A DNA stretch of 64,000 nucleotides. It comes from Streptomyces sp. NBC_00572 (GTDB lineage: Bacteria > Actinomycetota > Actinomycetes > Streptomycetales > Streptomycetaceae). The position numbers were made by a program, and so were the translations under genes. Of the stretch, positions 25,313 to 33,107 are shown one piece after another (positions within the stretch are counted from its first letter, which is position 1; every line of letters begins with the position of its first letter). The DNA lies in the NCBI RefSeq assembly GCF_026341815.1, contig NZ_JAPENX010000002.1:434001-498000 (forward strand), given 5' to 3'. The notes under the pieces were generated by a model. It was not told the origin of the DNA, did no database searches, and saw nothing but the letters and a program-made list of their open reading frames with translations.

Positions 25313-26257
25313 TCACTCCCACCTGATCCGGGGGTCGAGCCAGGCGTGGACGAGGTCGGTGAGCAGCTGGACGAGGACGAAGACGGTGACGAGGAGCAGC
25401 AGGAGGTCCTGGACGACGGGGTAGTCGCGGCGGACCAGGGCCTGTTCGGCGAGCTGGCCGAGGCCGGGCCAGGCGAAGATCGCCTCGACGAGGACGGCGC
25501 CGCCGAGGAGGTGGCCGGTCTGCATGCCGAGGAGGGTGACGACGGGCGGGAGGGCGTTCGGCAGGGCGTGGCGCCAGAGGAGGCGCCGGGGGGCGACGCC
25601 GGCGGCGGTGGCGGTGCGGACGTAGTCCTCGGCGAGGGCGCGTTCGATGCCGTCCTTGAGGTAGCGGCCGAGGACGGCGGCGCTGGGCAGGGCGAGGCAG
25701 AGGGCGGGCAGCAGTAGGTACTGGACGCCGAGGTCGGGTGCGGTGAGCAGCGGGACGCGTCCGCCCGGGGGCAGGACGCCGAGGACGACGGCGAAGAGGA
25801 GGACGAGGAGGACGCCGGTGACGAAGGGCGGCACGGCGAGCGCGGCGGTGGTGAGGATCCGTACGGCCGCGCCGACCCAGCGGTTGCGGGAAGTCGCGCC
25901 GAGGATGCCGAGGGCGACGCCGAGGACGACGACGAACAGCAGTGCGCCGAGGGTGAGTTCGACGGTGGCGCCGAGTCCTTCGCCGATGAGGTCGGCGGTC
26001 TGTCCGCCGATCGCGTAGGACGGTCCGAGGTCTCCGGTGAGGAGGTCGCCGATCCACTGGAGGTACTGGGTGTGCAGCGGGGCGTCGAGTCCGAGGCGGG
26101 CCCGGATGGCCGCCTCGGTCCCGGGGCTCGCGTCGGGCCCCGCGAGGACGGCCGCGGGGTCGCCGGGGACGAGCCGGAGGACGGCGAAGGCGACGAAGGA
26201 GGCGACGAGGAGGACGAGGAGGGCGGAGGGGAGTCTCCGCAGCAGGTAGCCGCGCAT
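25313..26257 (-). CDS. ABC transporter permease (DppB/OppB type)
   Basis: A 314-aa membrane protein starting MRGYLLRRLPSALLVLLVAS, then AVLRLVPGDPAAVLAG, the typical DppB N terminus. The EAA motif is in DYVRTATAAGVAPRRLLWRH, and the end LTDLVHAWLDPRIRWE is the usual C terminus of the family. ATG 26257 begins one base after the stop of the binding-protein gene. It pairs with the DppC-type permease downstream. Confidence 0.92.
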   Translation of the reverse strand: MRGYLLRRLPSALLVLLVASFVAFAVLRLVPGDPAAVLAGPDASPGTEAAIRARLGLDAPLHTQYLQWIGDLLTGDLGPSYAIGGQTADLIGEGLGATVELTLGALLFVVVLGVALGILGATSRNRWVGAAVRILTTAALAVPPFVTGVLLVLLFAVVLGVLPPGGRVPLLTAPDLGVQYLLLPALCLALPSAAVLGRYLKDGIERALAEDYVRTATAAGVAPRRLLWRHALPNALPPVVTLLGMQTGHLLGGAVLVEAIFAWPGLGQLAEQALVRRDYPVVQDLLLLLVTVFVLVQLLTDLVHAWLDPRIRWE

Positions 26258-26258
26258 C

Positions 26259-27851
26259 TCAGCCCGCCAGGTAGGCGTCGTCGAGGTTGAGGTAGGAGAA
26301 CTTGTTGAGGGTGACGCCGTGCAGCTTCTTGGCGGAGACCTGGACGGCGCCGCGGATGACGAGGTCGATGATGAACGCCTCGTCGAGGAGGGTGTCGGTG
26401 ATCTGCTGTCGGAGGGCGTTGGCGCGGGCGCCGGTCGCGGGGGTGGTCCAGGCCTCGCGGACGACCTTCGTGTAGGCGGCGGAGCGGAACTTCGAGGTGT
26501 TCTTGGCCTCGTTGAAGGGGTACGCGCTGACGGCGAGGGTGGAGGGCTGGACCTGCGCGAAGCCGTGGCTCATGGCCCAGAGGCCCGGCATCTTCTGGGA
26601 GATGAGGTTCTTCTGCGCGGTGGCCGGGTCGGTGGGCTGGAGGGTGACCTGGACGCCGATCTGTTGGAGGTCGTACTGGATCGCCTCGGCGACGGCGGTG
26701 TCGCCGGGCAGGTTGATGTGGAGGAGCGGCAGGTCGAGCCGGGTGTGGCCGGCCGACTTGAGGAGTTCGCGGGCCTTGCCGGGGTCGTACGTGTAGTGGG
26801 TGCGGCCGGCCTCGGTGAAGGCGGGTGAGGACGTGGGCCAGGGGGTGGCGGAGGCGAGTCCGTAACCGCCGAGGACCTGCTTGAGGATGCGTTCGCGGTC
26901 GACGGCCCGGGCGAGGGCCTGTCGGACGGTCTTGTCGTTCAGCGGGGCCACGGTGGTGTTGACGCCGAGGTAGTAGGCCCCGCCTCCGGTGGTGTACTGG
27001 CTGATGGCGAGCTCGGGGGTGGCTGCGACGACGGCGAGGTTCTTGCCTGGGACGCTGAAGGAGAGCTGGGACTGGCCGGTGCGGAGGGAGGACAGCAGGG
27101 CGTCGGCCTGGGGTACGACGCGGAGTTCGACGCCGTCGAGGTAGGGGCGGTCGGGCTGCCAGTACGTCTCGTTGCGGGTGAGGCTGAGACCGCTGCCGGG
27201 GCTCCACTTGGTGAGTTTGAAGGGGCCGGTGCCGTTGAGCTTCTTGCCGGTGACGGCGTCCTCGACGCTGTTCCGATCGGTGATGACCATGAATTCGAAG
27301 AGGTCGAAGAGGTTGTTCACCGGATGGGCGAGACGGAGGACGAGTTCGTGGTCGCCGCGCTTCTCGAAGCCGGTGACGGCGGCCGCGGTGGCTCTCAACT
27401 GCGCTGCGCGGAGCGGGTTCTGAAGGTTCTTCACCGCGAAGATCACATCGTCGGCGGTGAAGGGCCGGCCGTCGTGGAAGGTGACGCCGGTACGGAGCTT
27501 GAGGGTGATGCCGCGGCCGTCCTCGGCGTACTCCCAGGAGGTGGCGAGTTCGGGCTGCGGCTTCAGCCGGTCGTCGTAGCGGGTGAGCGTGTTGTAGATC
27601 AGCCGTTGCTGGAGCGACTGGCCGCTCTGGGCGAAGAGGAGGCTGGGGGTGAAGTCACTGTTGACGGCGACGGTGACGATGCCGCCGCGGCGGGGGCCCG
27701 CACCGGCTTTTGCGGCAGGCGCCTCGGCCTCGGAGACCGCCGAGCGGCAGCCGGCGAGACCGAGACCGAGCAGCAGGGTGCCGCCGCCCGCGGCGCGCAG
27801 GGTGGTGCGCCGGGAGGGGGCGGAGGGTGTGGAGGAGTACAGCTCGGTCAT
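26259..27851 (-). CDS. ABC transporter substrate-binding lipoprotein (peptide/nickel family, SBP_bac_5)
   Basis: A 530-aa extracellular binding protein. The signal holds a twin arginine (SRRTTLRAAGGG) and a lipobox ending LGLAGC, so the mature protein is probably a Tat-exported lipoprotein. Family blocks include ELATSWEYAEDGRGITLKLR, GVTFHDGRPFTADDVIFA and LNGTGPFKLTKWSPGSG. It captures the substrate for the DppBC-like permeases. In this operon, with a sulfatase and its maturase and a Cys leader upstream, the ligand is inferred to be a sulfated compound rather than a peptide. ATG 27851 has only a weak AGGCAGG site. Confidence 0.9.
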   Translation of the reverse strand: MTELYSSTPSAPSRRTTLRAAGGGTLLLGLGLAGCRSAVSEAEAPAAKAGAGPRRGGIVTVAVNSDFTPSLLFAQSGQSLQQRLIYNTLTRYDDRLKPQPELATSWEYAEDGRGITLKLRTGVTFHDGRPFTADDVIFAVKNLQNPLRAAQLRATAAAVTGFEKRGDHELVLRLAHPVNNLFDLFEFMVITDRNSVEDAVTGKKLNGTGPFKLTKWSPGSGLSLTRNETYWQPDRPYLDGVELRVVPQADALLSSLRTGQSQLSFSVPGKNLAVVAATPELAISQYTTGGGAYYLGVNTTVAPLNDKTVRQALARAVDRERILKQVLGGYGLASATPWPTSSPAFTEAGRTHYTYDPGKARELLKSAGHTRLDLPLLHINLPGDTAVAEAIQYDLQQIGVQVTLQPTDPATAQKNLISQKMPGLWAMSHGFAQVQPSTLAVSAYPFNEAKNTSKFRSAAYTKVVREAWTTPATGARANALRQQITDTLLDEAFIIDLVIRGAVQVSAKKLHGVTLNKFSYLNLDDAYLAG

Positions 27852-28037
27852 CGATGCCTGCCTGTGGAGGAGAGCGGAGGCGCGCGGGACGCACGGATTC
27901 GTTCCGCTGCGGAAGGAAAAGGAAACGTGGCACGCGGGGATGCGGCGTGCGGTGAGGGTGCGGCGCGACCGGTCGGCGGCCGGGACGGCAGGGGCGCGGT
28001 CCGTCAGCGGGGCGACGACGGGCGACCCGCCTTCAGC

Positions 28038-28070
28038 GGGGCCGGAGCGGAACAGGTGGGGCCGGAGCGG
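28038..28070. repeat. 13-bp direct repeat after the leader peptide
   Basis: GGGGCCGGAGCGG occurs at 28038-28050 and 28058-28070 (period 20), 15 bases beyond the leader-peptide stop in the 5' UTR of the operon. It could pair in alternative RNA folds or be a protein site. Confidence 0.5.
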
Positions 28071-28084
28071 TGACCGGCGTCGGG

Positions 28085-28156
28085 TCAGACCCGGACGGCA
28101 CAGACCGCGCCGGCCTGTCGACAGAGGTCGACGTGCCTGCGGGAGATGAGGCTCAT
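28085..28156 (-). CDS. Cys-containing regulatory leader peptide
   Basis: A 23-codon open frame from ATG 28156 to TGA encodes MSLISRRHVDLCRQAGAVC plus AVRV. The core RRHVDLCR...AVC is the pattern of short actinobacterial peptides found before sulfur-assimilation and sulfonate/sulfate-ester genes, where ribosome stalling at Cys codons when cysteine is scarce is thought to raise downstream expression. Both Cys codons here are TGT. The 233-base spacer to the binding-protein gene leaves room for attenuation. The frame begins about 12 bases after the predicted transcription start, with little ribosome site. Confidence 0.85.
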   Translation of the reverse strand: MSLISRRHVDLCRQAGAVCAVRV

Positions 28157-28174
28157 GTCCGGATTCACGGGAGC

Positions 28175-28204
28175 AATATGACAGCGGCTTCGCGGGGCGG
28201 TCAA
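28175..28204 (-). promoter_or_regulatory. sigma-70-type promoter of the sulfatase operon
   Basis: On the minus strand TTGACC (28204-28199) and CATATT (28180-28175) are separated by 18 bases. This places the start about 12 bases before the leader-peptide ATG and downstream of the ROK gene's stop. Confidence 0.6.
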
Positions 28205-28238
28205 CCGGCCTTGACCGCATTCTGAGACAACCTCAGCT

Positions 28239-29465
28239 CTACCCCTCTACCGGAAACAGCTCACCCATGGTCTCAATAGGCCTTCTGAACAGGGGATTCA
28301 GCAGAACCGTGCCAGCCGCGACAGGCAGCGTGGCCGGTCCGGCATGTGGACTGACGATCCGTTCGGGATCGTCGCAGACGTGCGAGAGGTCGATCGCGGC
28401 CCCCCGGATCTCCTCCAGGTACTCCGGTTCGAGGACGCTCGCCTGCTCGGTCACGACGACCAGGTCGGGGTTGAGGACGTCGAGGAGGAGGGCGGTGGCA
28501 CGGCCCACAGCACGGGCCCGCTCGCGCAGCAGCCGGTCGGCGCGCCGGTCCCCCGCCGCCGCCGCGTCCACCACGAGGGAGGTGTCGGGTTCGGGCACGA
28601 TCCCTCGACGCACGGCGGTGCGACCCAGGGCGGTGTTCGAGGCGGTCGCCTCCAGGCAGCCGGAACGTCCGCACGCGCAGGGAACGGTGGAGTCCGGCAC
28701 GGGCAGGTGCGCCACGTCGCCGGCCGCGGCACCGGGGCCCTGGTGGACGACTCCGGCGAGCCCGACGGCCGCGTCGACCACGTTGCCGATGAACAGATGG
28801 ACCAGGCTCCGCCGGGCGGCGGGCCGGCCGAAGAGGATCTCCGACTGGGCGATGGAACGCGCGTGGTTGTCCACGCGCACGGTGCCCACGCCGAGGTCAC
28901 GGGCGAGTTCGGCGGCGAGCGGCCGGCGGCGCCAGCCCAGGGCCTGATGGCGGACGACCACGCCCTCGGCGGGGTCCACCCAGCCGCCGACCGCGGCGCC
29001 GACCCCGAGCAGCGGGCGCCCCCGCGTATGGGCGTCGAGGAAGGCGCGGAGTTCACGGGCGACGGCACCGGGCAGCCCGTCCGGCGCGATGCCGTCGTGG
29101 GGGTACGAGCGCTGGGCCAGGACCTGTCCGCGCAGGTCGACGAGGGCGAAGGTCGAGCTGGGGACGCCGAGATGGACACCGCCGGCGACCGGCCCGCCGG
29201 AGGCGCCGATGTGCAGGTCGACGGGGATCTGGGGCCGCCCCACTCCCCCACCGCCGGCCGGTTCGGGCAGTTCCCGCAGGAGACCGAGCCGGGTGAGATC
29301 GGTGGCCTGCCGCGAGACGGCGGCGGGGCTGAGGCCGGAGAGCCGGGCGACGGCGCTGCGGGCCACCGGTCCGTGGTCGAGGACGGTCCGCAGGACGGTG
29401 GCGGCGTTGGCCTCGCGCCTGCCGTCGCCCGCCATCCGGGGACCGTGCGCGGTGTTCCTCGTCAT
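28239..29465 (-). CDS. ROK family transcriptional regulator
   Basis: A 408-aa repressor-type protein. The N-terminal winged helix is VLRTVLDHGPVARSAVARLS followed by GLSPAAVSRQATDLTRLGLL. A sugar-kinase-like domain follows, with GVGAAVGGWVDP and the zinc-binding CACGRSGCLEATAS. Most ROK regulators respond to sugars or sugar phosphates. The ATG at 29465 has GAGAGG just upstream and is preferred to the GTG at 29483. The gene lies on the same strand directly before the sulfatase operon promoter, making that operon its likely target and hinting at a sulfated sugar as substrate. Confidence 0.9.
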   Translation of the reverse strand: MTRNTAHGPRMAGDGRREANAATVLRTVLDHGPVARSAVARLSGLSPAAVSRQATDLTRLGLLRELPEPAGGGGVGRPQIPVDLHIGASGGPVAGGVHLGVPSSTFALVDLRGQVLAQRSYPHDGIAPDGLPGAVARELRAFLDAHTRGRPLLGVGAAVGGWVDPAEGVVVRHQALGWRRRPLAAELARDLGVGTVRVDNHARSIAQSEILFGRPAARRSLVHLFIGNVVDAAVGLAGVVHQGPGAAAGDVAHLPVPDSTVPCACGRSGCLEATASNTALGRTAVRRGIVPEPDTSLVVDAAAAGDRRADRLLRERARAVGRATALLLDVLNPDLVVVTEQASVLEPEYLEEIRGAAIDLSHVCDDPERIVSPHAGPATLPVAAGTVLLNPLFRRPIETMGELFPVEG

Positions 29466-30016
29466 CGGGGCCTCTCTGGTCACTGTTGCGGCGGTGTGAA
29501 TTCCCGGGGCGGTCCGCGCCTGGACCGTCGGCCCGCCGCCCGCGCCGCTCCCGCCCCGCGACAGGACGGAGGCCGTCGCAGGTCAACAGCGGTTCGACGG
29601 GGTGCGCCGGGTCGGGTCGGCGGCGCCGGGCAGGCGCCGATTCAACCATCGAGAGCGGCCGTTCGGGGAGCGGACCGGCGCTTGACGTGCGGCTGCGGCC
29701 GCTGCGAGTCTCCGGGACATGTTCGCGACCTGCTCCTGTCCCGCCGCCTCCGGCGTCTGATCCTCGCGACCCTCCCCTGTGAGCGGTACGCCGCTCCAGC
29801 TCTCGTACGTGCCGTCGTACCCCCGGGCCCGTCGGCCGCGCCGCGACCCTCCCCGCGCTCGTACGACGCAGAGAACCCGTGGCAACTCACCGGCCCTCGT
29901 CGGGGCTTCTCGCCCCCTCATTGCTTCCGCTCCGAGATTAATTCAGTCCGGGCCCCGTCCGGACCCTGCCCAGACCTCGTTCGGGATCCGTCCCGGACCC
30001 GTGAAAGGAACCCGTC
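29466..30016. promoter_or_regulatory. divergent intergenic region with a candidate Cys uORF
   Basis: This 551-base region separates the ROK regulator from the dioxygenase. On the plus strand TTGACG (29682-29687) is followed 18 bases later by GAGTCT (29706-29711). Near the predicted start an ATG (29719) opens a 13-codon frame ending TGA 29758-29760 that reads MFATCSCPAASGV, with two Cys codons. It could be a second cysteine-responsive leader, but it lacks the usual RRHVDL core. The rest shows nothing firm. Confidence 0.35.
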
Positions 30017-30967
30017 ATGTCGACCGCGACCACCACCGAGTCCGTCACCGTCCAGAAGGTCGGCGGCCGCCTCGGCGCCGTCATCTCCGGCGTCCGCCTC
30101 GGCGGCGACCTGCCCGCCGAGACCGTGGCCGAGATCCGCGCCGCGCTCCTCGCGCACAAGGTCGTCTTCTTCCGCGGCCAGGACCACCTGGACGAGGAGG
30201 CACACGAGGCCTTCGGCCGGCTCCTCGGCACACCCGTCGCCCACCCCACCGTCCCCTCGGCCGACGGCCGTTACTCCTTCCCGATCGACTCGGACTACGG
30301 CGGCCGTGCCAACCAGTGGCACACCGACGTGACCTTCGTGCCCGCCTACCCCGCCTTCTCGATCCTGCGCGCGGTGGTCATCCCGCCGTACGGCGGCAAC
30401 ACCCTGTGGGCCAACACGGCGACCGCGTACGAGAACCTCCCCGAGCCGCTGCGCGCCCTGGCCGACAGCCTGCGCGCGGTGCACTCCAACGACTACGACT
30501 ACGCGGCCCTGCGTCCCGGGGCCCTGCCCGAGCAGCTCGCCCGCTTCCGGGAGATCTTCGCCTCCACGAAGTTCCTCACGGAGCACCCGGTGGTACGGGT
30601 CCACCCCGAGACCGGCGAGAGGACGCTGCTCCTCGGCAACTTCGTCCAGCGGATCAGCGGTCTGACGGGCGCCGACTCCCGCGCCCTGCTCGGTCTTCTC
30701 CAGTCGCACGTCGAGCGCCCGGAGAACACGGTGCGCTGGCAGTGGCAGGTCGGTGACGTCGCCATCTGGGACAACCGCGCGACCCAGCACTACGGCGTGG
30801 ACGACTCCGACGACCACGTGCGCAAGCTGCGCCGCGTGACGATCGACGGCGATGTCCCGGTCGGCGTGGACGGCAGCTCCTCGGTCCTCCTCGCGCCCGA
30901 GTCCGTCCCGGACCCGGCGTTCGGCATCGCCTCGGGCGATTCCGCGGAGGAGCCCGTCGCCGTATGA
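30017..30967 (+). CDS. Fe(II)/2-oxoglutarate dioxygenase, TauD/AtsK family (taurine or alkylsulfate dioxygenase)
   Basis: A 316-aa cytoplasmic enzyme. The iron-binding facial triad is visible as His-x-Asp in NQWHTDVTFV and the distal His in ATQHYGVDD; a downstream Arg for 2-oxoglutarate is in KLRRVTIDG. Family members hydroxylate taurine, alkyl sulfates or related compounds, releasing sulfite or sulfate. Sequence features (VVFFRGQDHLDEEAHEAFG, TLWANTATAYENL) fit the alkylsulfatase branch as well as TauD, so the substrate is open. GAAAGGAAC precedes the ATG. Its place beside a sulfatase operon supports sulfur scavenging. Confidence 0.88.
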   Translation: MSTATTTESVTVQKVGGRLGAVISGVRLGGDLPAETVAEIRAALLAHKVVFFRGQDHLDEEAHEAFGRLLGTPVAHPTVPSADGRYSFPIDSDYGGRANQWHTDVTFVPAYPAFSILRAVVIPPYGGNTLWANTATAYENLPEPLRALADSLRAVHSNDYDYAALRPGALPEQLARFREIFASTKFLTEHPVVRVHPETGERTLLLGNFVQRISGLTGADSRALLGLLQSHVERPENTVRWQWQVGDVAIWDNRATQHYGVDDSDDHVRKLRRVTIDGDVPVGVDGSSSVLLAPESVPDPAFGIASGDSAEEPVAV

Positions 30968-31216
30968 CGGGCGTCCCGCCCCGGGTGATCGTCGTCCTCA
31001 CCGGAAGGCGATCGAGGCCGCGCGCTCCTCGCCCCTCGACCAGCGGCGTCCCGAGTCGTCCCCGGACGACCGGGTCCCGTGAGAGGGAGTGCGGTTCGGA
31101 CACCGCCGACCGAGGGCGGCGCCAGGGGCGCGGACGGCGCCGCCGAGGGCAGGGGTGCGGGTTCCGGCCGCGGGTTCGGCGGGGGGCGAGCTCAGAGCCG
31201 GACGGCCCTCACTCGG

Positions 31217-31585
31217 TCAGCCGGACGGCTTCGCGTAGTCGGCGAAGCCGGTCCAGTCCAGCGCGACGCAGGCTTCGTCACCGAGGACCCAGGCGTCATG
31301 GCCGGGCTTGACCTCCATGTAGTCCCCGGCCCCGTACTCGGTCGTCTCGCCGTCGTCCATGACGACCTTCATCCGGCCGCTGACGATGTACCCCACGTGC
31401 GACGCCTGGCAACTGTCGGTGCCGGCGATCGGCTTGACGTGCTTGGACCATTGCCAGCCCGGCTCGAACACGGCACGGCCGACCGCGCCACGCTCACCGG
31501 TGACCAGGTCGAGCCTGCCCTTGTTGCCCTCGAAGGGACGGGTCTCGTCCGCTGCGTCGAAGCTCTTCTTCACGATGCCGGCCAT
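31217..31585 (-). CDS. cupin domain protein
   Basis: A 122-aa single cupin barrel. The first motif region (WQWSKHVKP...SHVGYIVSGRMKVVMDDG) and second (EYGAGDYMEVKPGHDAWVLG) supply likely metal-binding His/Glu residues. Such small cupins bind metals or small molecules and may be enzymes, but none can be assigned. Two adjacent ATGs (31588 and 31585) follow GGGAG, and the second has the better spacing. It converges with the dioxygenase gene. Confidence 0.82.
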   Translation of the reverse strand: MAGIVKKSFDAADETRPFEGNKGRLDLVTGERGAVGRAVFEPGWQWSKHVKPIAGTDSCQASHVGYIVSGRMKVVMDDGETTEYGAGDYMEVKPGHDAWVLGDEACVALDWTGFADYAKPSG

Positions 31586-31891
31586 CATCCGCTCCCGGCG
31601 GTGGAGGGGTGGAGTCCCCGAGTCCACTTCCAGGCTACGCGTCGGGGCTCGGGCGGGCACCCGCATGCCGAACGACAAGTGGTTCGCATTTGCATTGAAT
31701 TTTTGTTGAAGGAAGTTCACCGAAGGTGATCGCCACTTGGCGGTTCCAGGCATATCCGCAGCTCAAATTCTGTGCACATCCCTTACCGGGCAGACCTACA
31801 CATAAAGGCCAGATAAGCGCACAATGAAGCAGCGGCAGCATTTGCCGCAAGTGCGGTCAGACGTGCATGACGCCAGAAGGAGGCGAGTCGT
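31586..31891. promoter_or_regulatory. AT-richer divergent promoter region
   Basis: This 306-base gap between the cupin and SPW genes is notably less GC-rich than its surroundings; by my count 33 of 60 bases at 31681-31740 are A or T. It contains no coding frame I trust. Stretches such as TTGAATTTTTGTTGAAGG may hold promoters for both genes. Confidence 0.45.
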
Positions 31892-32329
31892 ATGGCCGAC
31901 GTCTCTCACCGTCCTGGTGATATCGCAGGACACCCCGACGCGTCGGAAATGCGGGACCGATATGCCCGTATGCTCCAGACCCGAGGTGTCGCGGCGGTCG
32001 AGGAACTCGTGATCCTCGCCGGTATCTACGCCGCGATCTCCGCGTGGACGGTTCACTTCTCCGCCACCCAGCCCGCGCTCGCCATCAGCAACCTGGTCGT
32101 CGGCATCTCCCTCGCGGTGCTCGGCCTGTGCATGTCCATGGCCCCGGAGCGGTCACAGGACCTCAACTTCGTTGTCCTGCTGATGGGTGCGTGGCTGATC
32201 GTCGCCCCGTGGGTGGTCGGGTCGAGCCCCGACACCGGCACCATCCTCAGCAACGTGATCACCGGCGCGTGCGTCTGCCTGTTCTCCCTCACGGCCGGCG
32301 GGCTGCTCATGACCAAGAGAAGGACGTGA
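31892..32329 (+). CDS. SPW repeat membrane protein
   Basis: A 145-aa integral membrane protein with four hydrophobic helices. The repeat family is named for Ser-Pro-Trp-like motifs; here WLIVAPWVVG and the paired helices LVILAGIYAAISAWTVHF and VVLLMGAWLIVAPWVVG show the pattern. Function is unknown. A very strong ribosome site (AGAAGGAGG) precedes the ATG, and a good terminator follows, suggesting a well-expressed single gene. Confidence 0.82.
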   Translation: MADVSHRPGDIAGHPDASEMRDRYARMLQTRGVAAVEELVILAGIYAAISAWTVHFSATQPALAISNLVVGISLAVLGLCMSMAPERSQDLNFVVLLMGAWLIVAPWVVGSSPDTGTILSNVITGACVCLFSLTAGGLLMTKRRT

Positions 32330-32348
32330 CGTTCTGATCCTCTCCCGC

Positions 32349-32384
32349 AACGGCGGCCCCTCCGACACCGGAGGTGCCGCCGTT
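32349..32384 (+). terminator. terminator after the SPW gene
   Basis: Arms 32349-32357 and 32376-32384 pair perfectly. An inner CCTCC/GGAGG stem continues the helix around a 6-base loop, 19 bases after the stop. Confidence 0.7.
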
Positions 32385-32425
32385 CACTGTTTTCTGCCCC
32401 GGAACGGCCACTGCCCGGTAACGAA

Positions 32426-32454
32426 TTGACCCATGTGGTTTCAGCCACCTAAGT
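32426..32454 (+). promoter_or_regulatory. promoter of the DUF805 gene
   Basis: TTGACC (32426-32431) and CTAAGT (32449-32454) have a 17-bp spacer that holds the near-palindrome GTGGTTTCAGCCAC. The GTG start is about 60 bases beyond the predicted transcription start. Confidence 0.55.
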
Positions 32455-32519
32455 TCTGCGTAAAGCTTGCTCCACAGGGACAGGCTCCCGCTCGCATACC
32501 CAGTCCTTGGGGGGACAAA

Positions 32520-32873
32520 GTGAACTGGTACCTCGACGTCATCAAGAAGTACGCGGTCTTCAACGGCCGGGCGCGCCGCCAGGAATTCTGGATGTTCGAG
32601 CTGTTCAACTTCATCATCTCGATCGTGCTCGTCATCATCGGCATGGCACTCGACTTCTCGCTGCTGAGCACGCTGTACTCGCTGGCCGTCTTCCTGCCGT
32701 CCCTCGGCGTGACCGTCCGCCGTCTCCACGACACCGGCCGCTCGGGCTGGTGGATCCTGATCGGTCTGGTGCCGCTCGTCGGCTTCATCGTCCTCATCGT
32801 CTTCGCCGCCACCGAGGGCGAGCAGCACGAGAACGCGCACGGCCCGAACCCGAAGCTGGCCCCGGCCTACTGA
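32520..32873 (+). CDS. DUF805 family membrane protein
   Basis: A 117-aa protein with the DUF805 signature: a short start (NWYLDVIKKYAVFNGRARRQ) leading to FWMFELFNFIIS, two or three helices, the conserved VTVRRLHDTGRSGWW loop and a last helix. The role of the family is not established. GTG 32520 is chosen because TTGGGGGGA lies just upstream and the residues before it are not conserved in type. A strong terminator follows. Confidence 0.88.
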   Translation: MNWYLDVIKKYAVFNGRARRQEFWMFELFNFIISIVLVIIGMALDFSLLSTLYSLAVFLPSLGVTVRRLHDTGRSGWWILIGLVPLVGFIVLIVFAATEGEQHENAHGPNPKLAPAY

Positions 32874-32914
32874 CGGACCCGGCCTGCTGAAGGCCTCGCA
32901 CGCGCACGCACGCG

Positions 32915-32942
32915 GCCCCCGGAAGGAACGCCTTCCGGGGGC
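32915..32942 (+). terminator. strong hairpin terminator with T-run
   Basis: Perfect 12-bp arms (32915-32926 and 32931-32942), loop AACG, then CTTT, 42 bases after the DUF805 stop. Confidence 0.85.
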
Positions 32943-33107
32943 TTTCCGCGTGCCGGACCGGCACAGCCCGGCGAGTTCCCCCGGAGCGCCGCATAGAGCC
33001 GGTACGGCGCGTTCGCCGGCACCCCCTTGTGCAGGATGGCGCACGACCGTGACCGGCGGCCCCGCCTAGCCTCGCCGCAACGGCACCAACGAGGGGCGGT
33101 ACCACCG

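Noticed and set aside
24452..27851. Dipeptide or nickel uptake as the role of the first ABC system
   Set aside because: Family membership alone would suggest it, but the leader peptide, FGE and sulfatase in the same overlapping unit make a sulfated substrate more likely; peptide uptake cannot be fully excluded.
28344..30332. A 662-aa plus-strand frame spanning ROK antisense into the dioxygenase
   Set aside because: It crosses two genes with clear motifs in other frames and has no coding features of its own.
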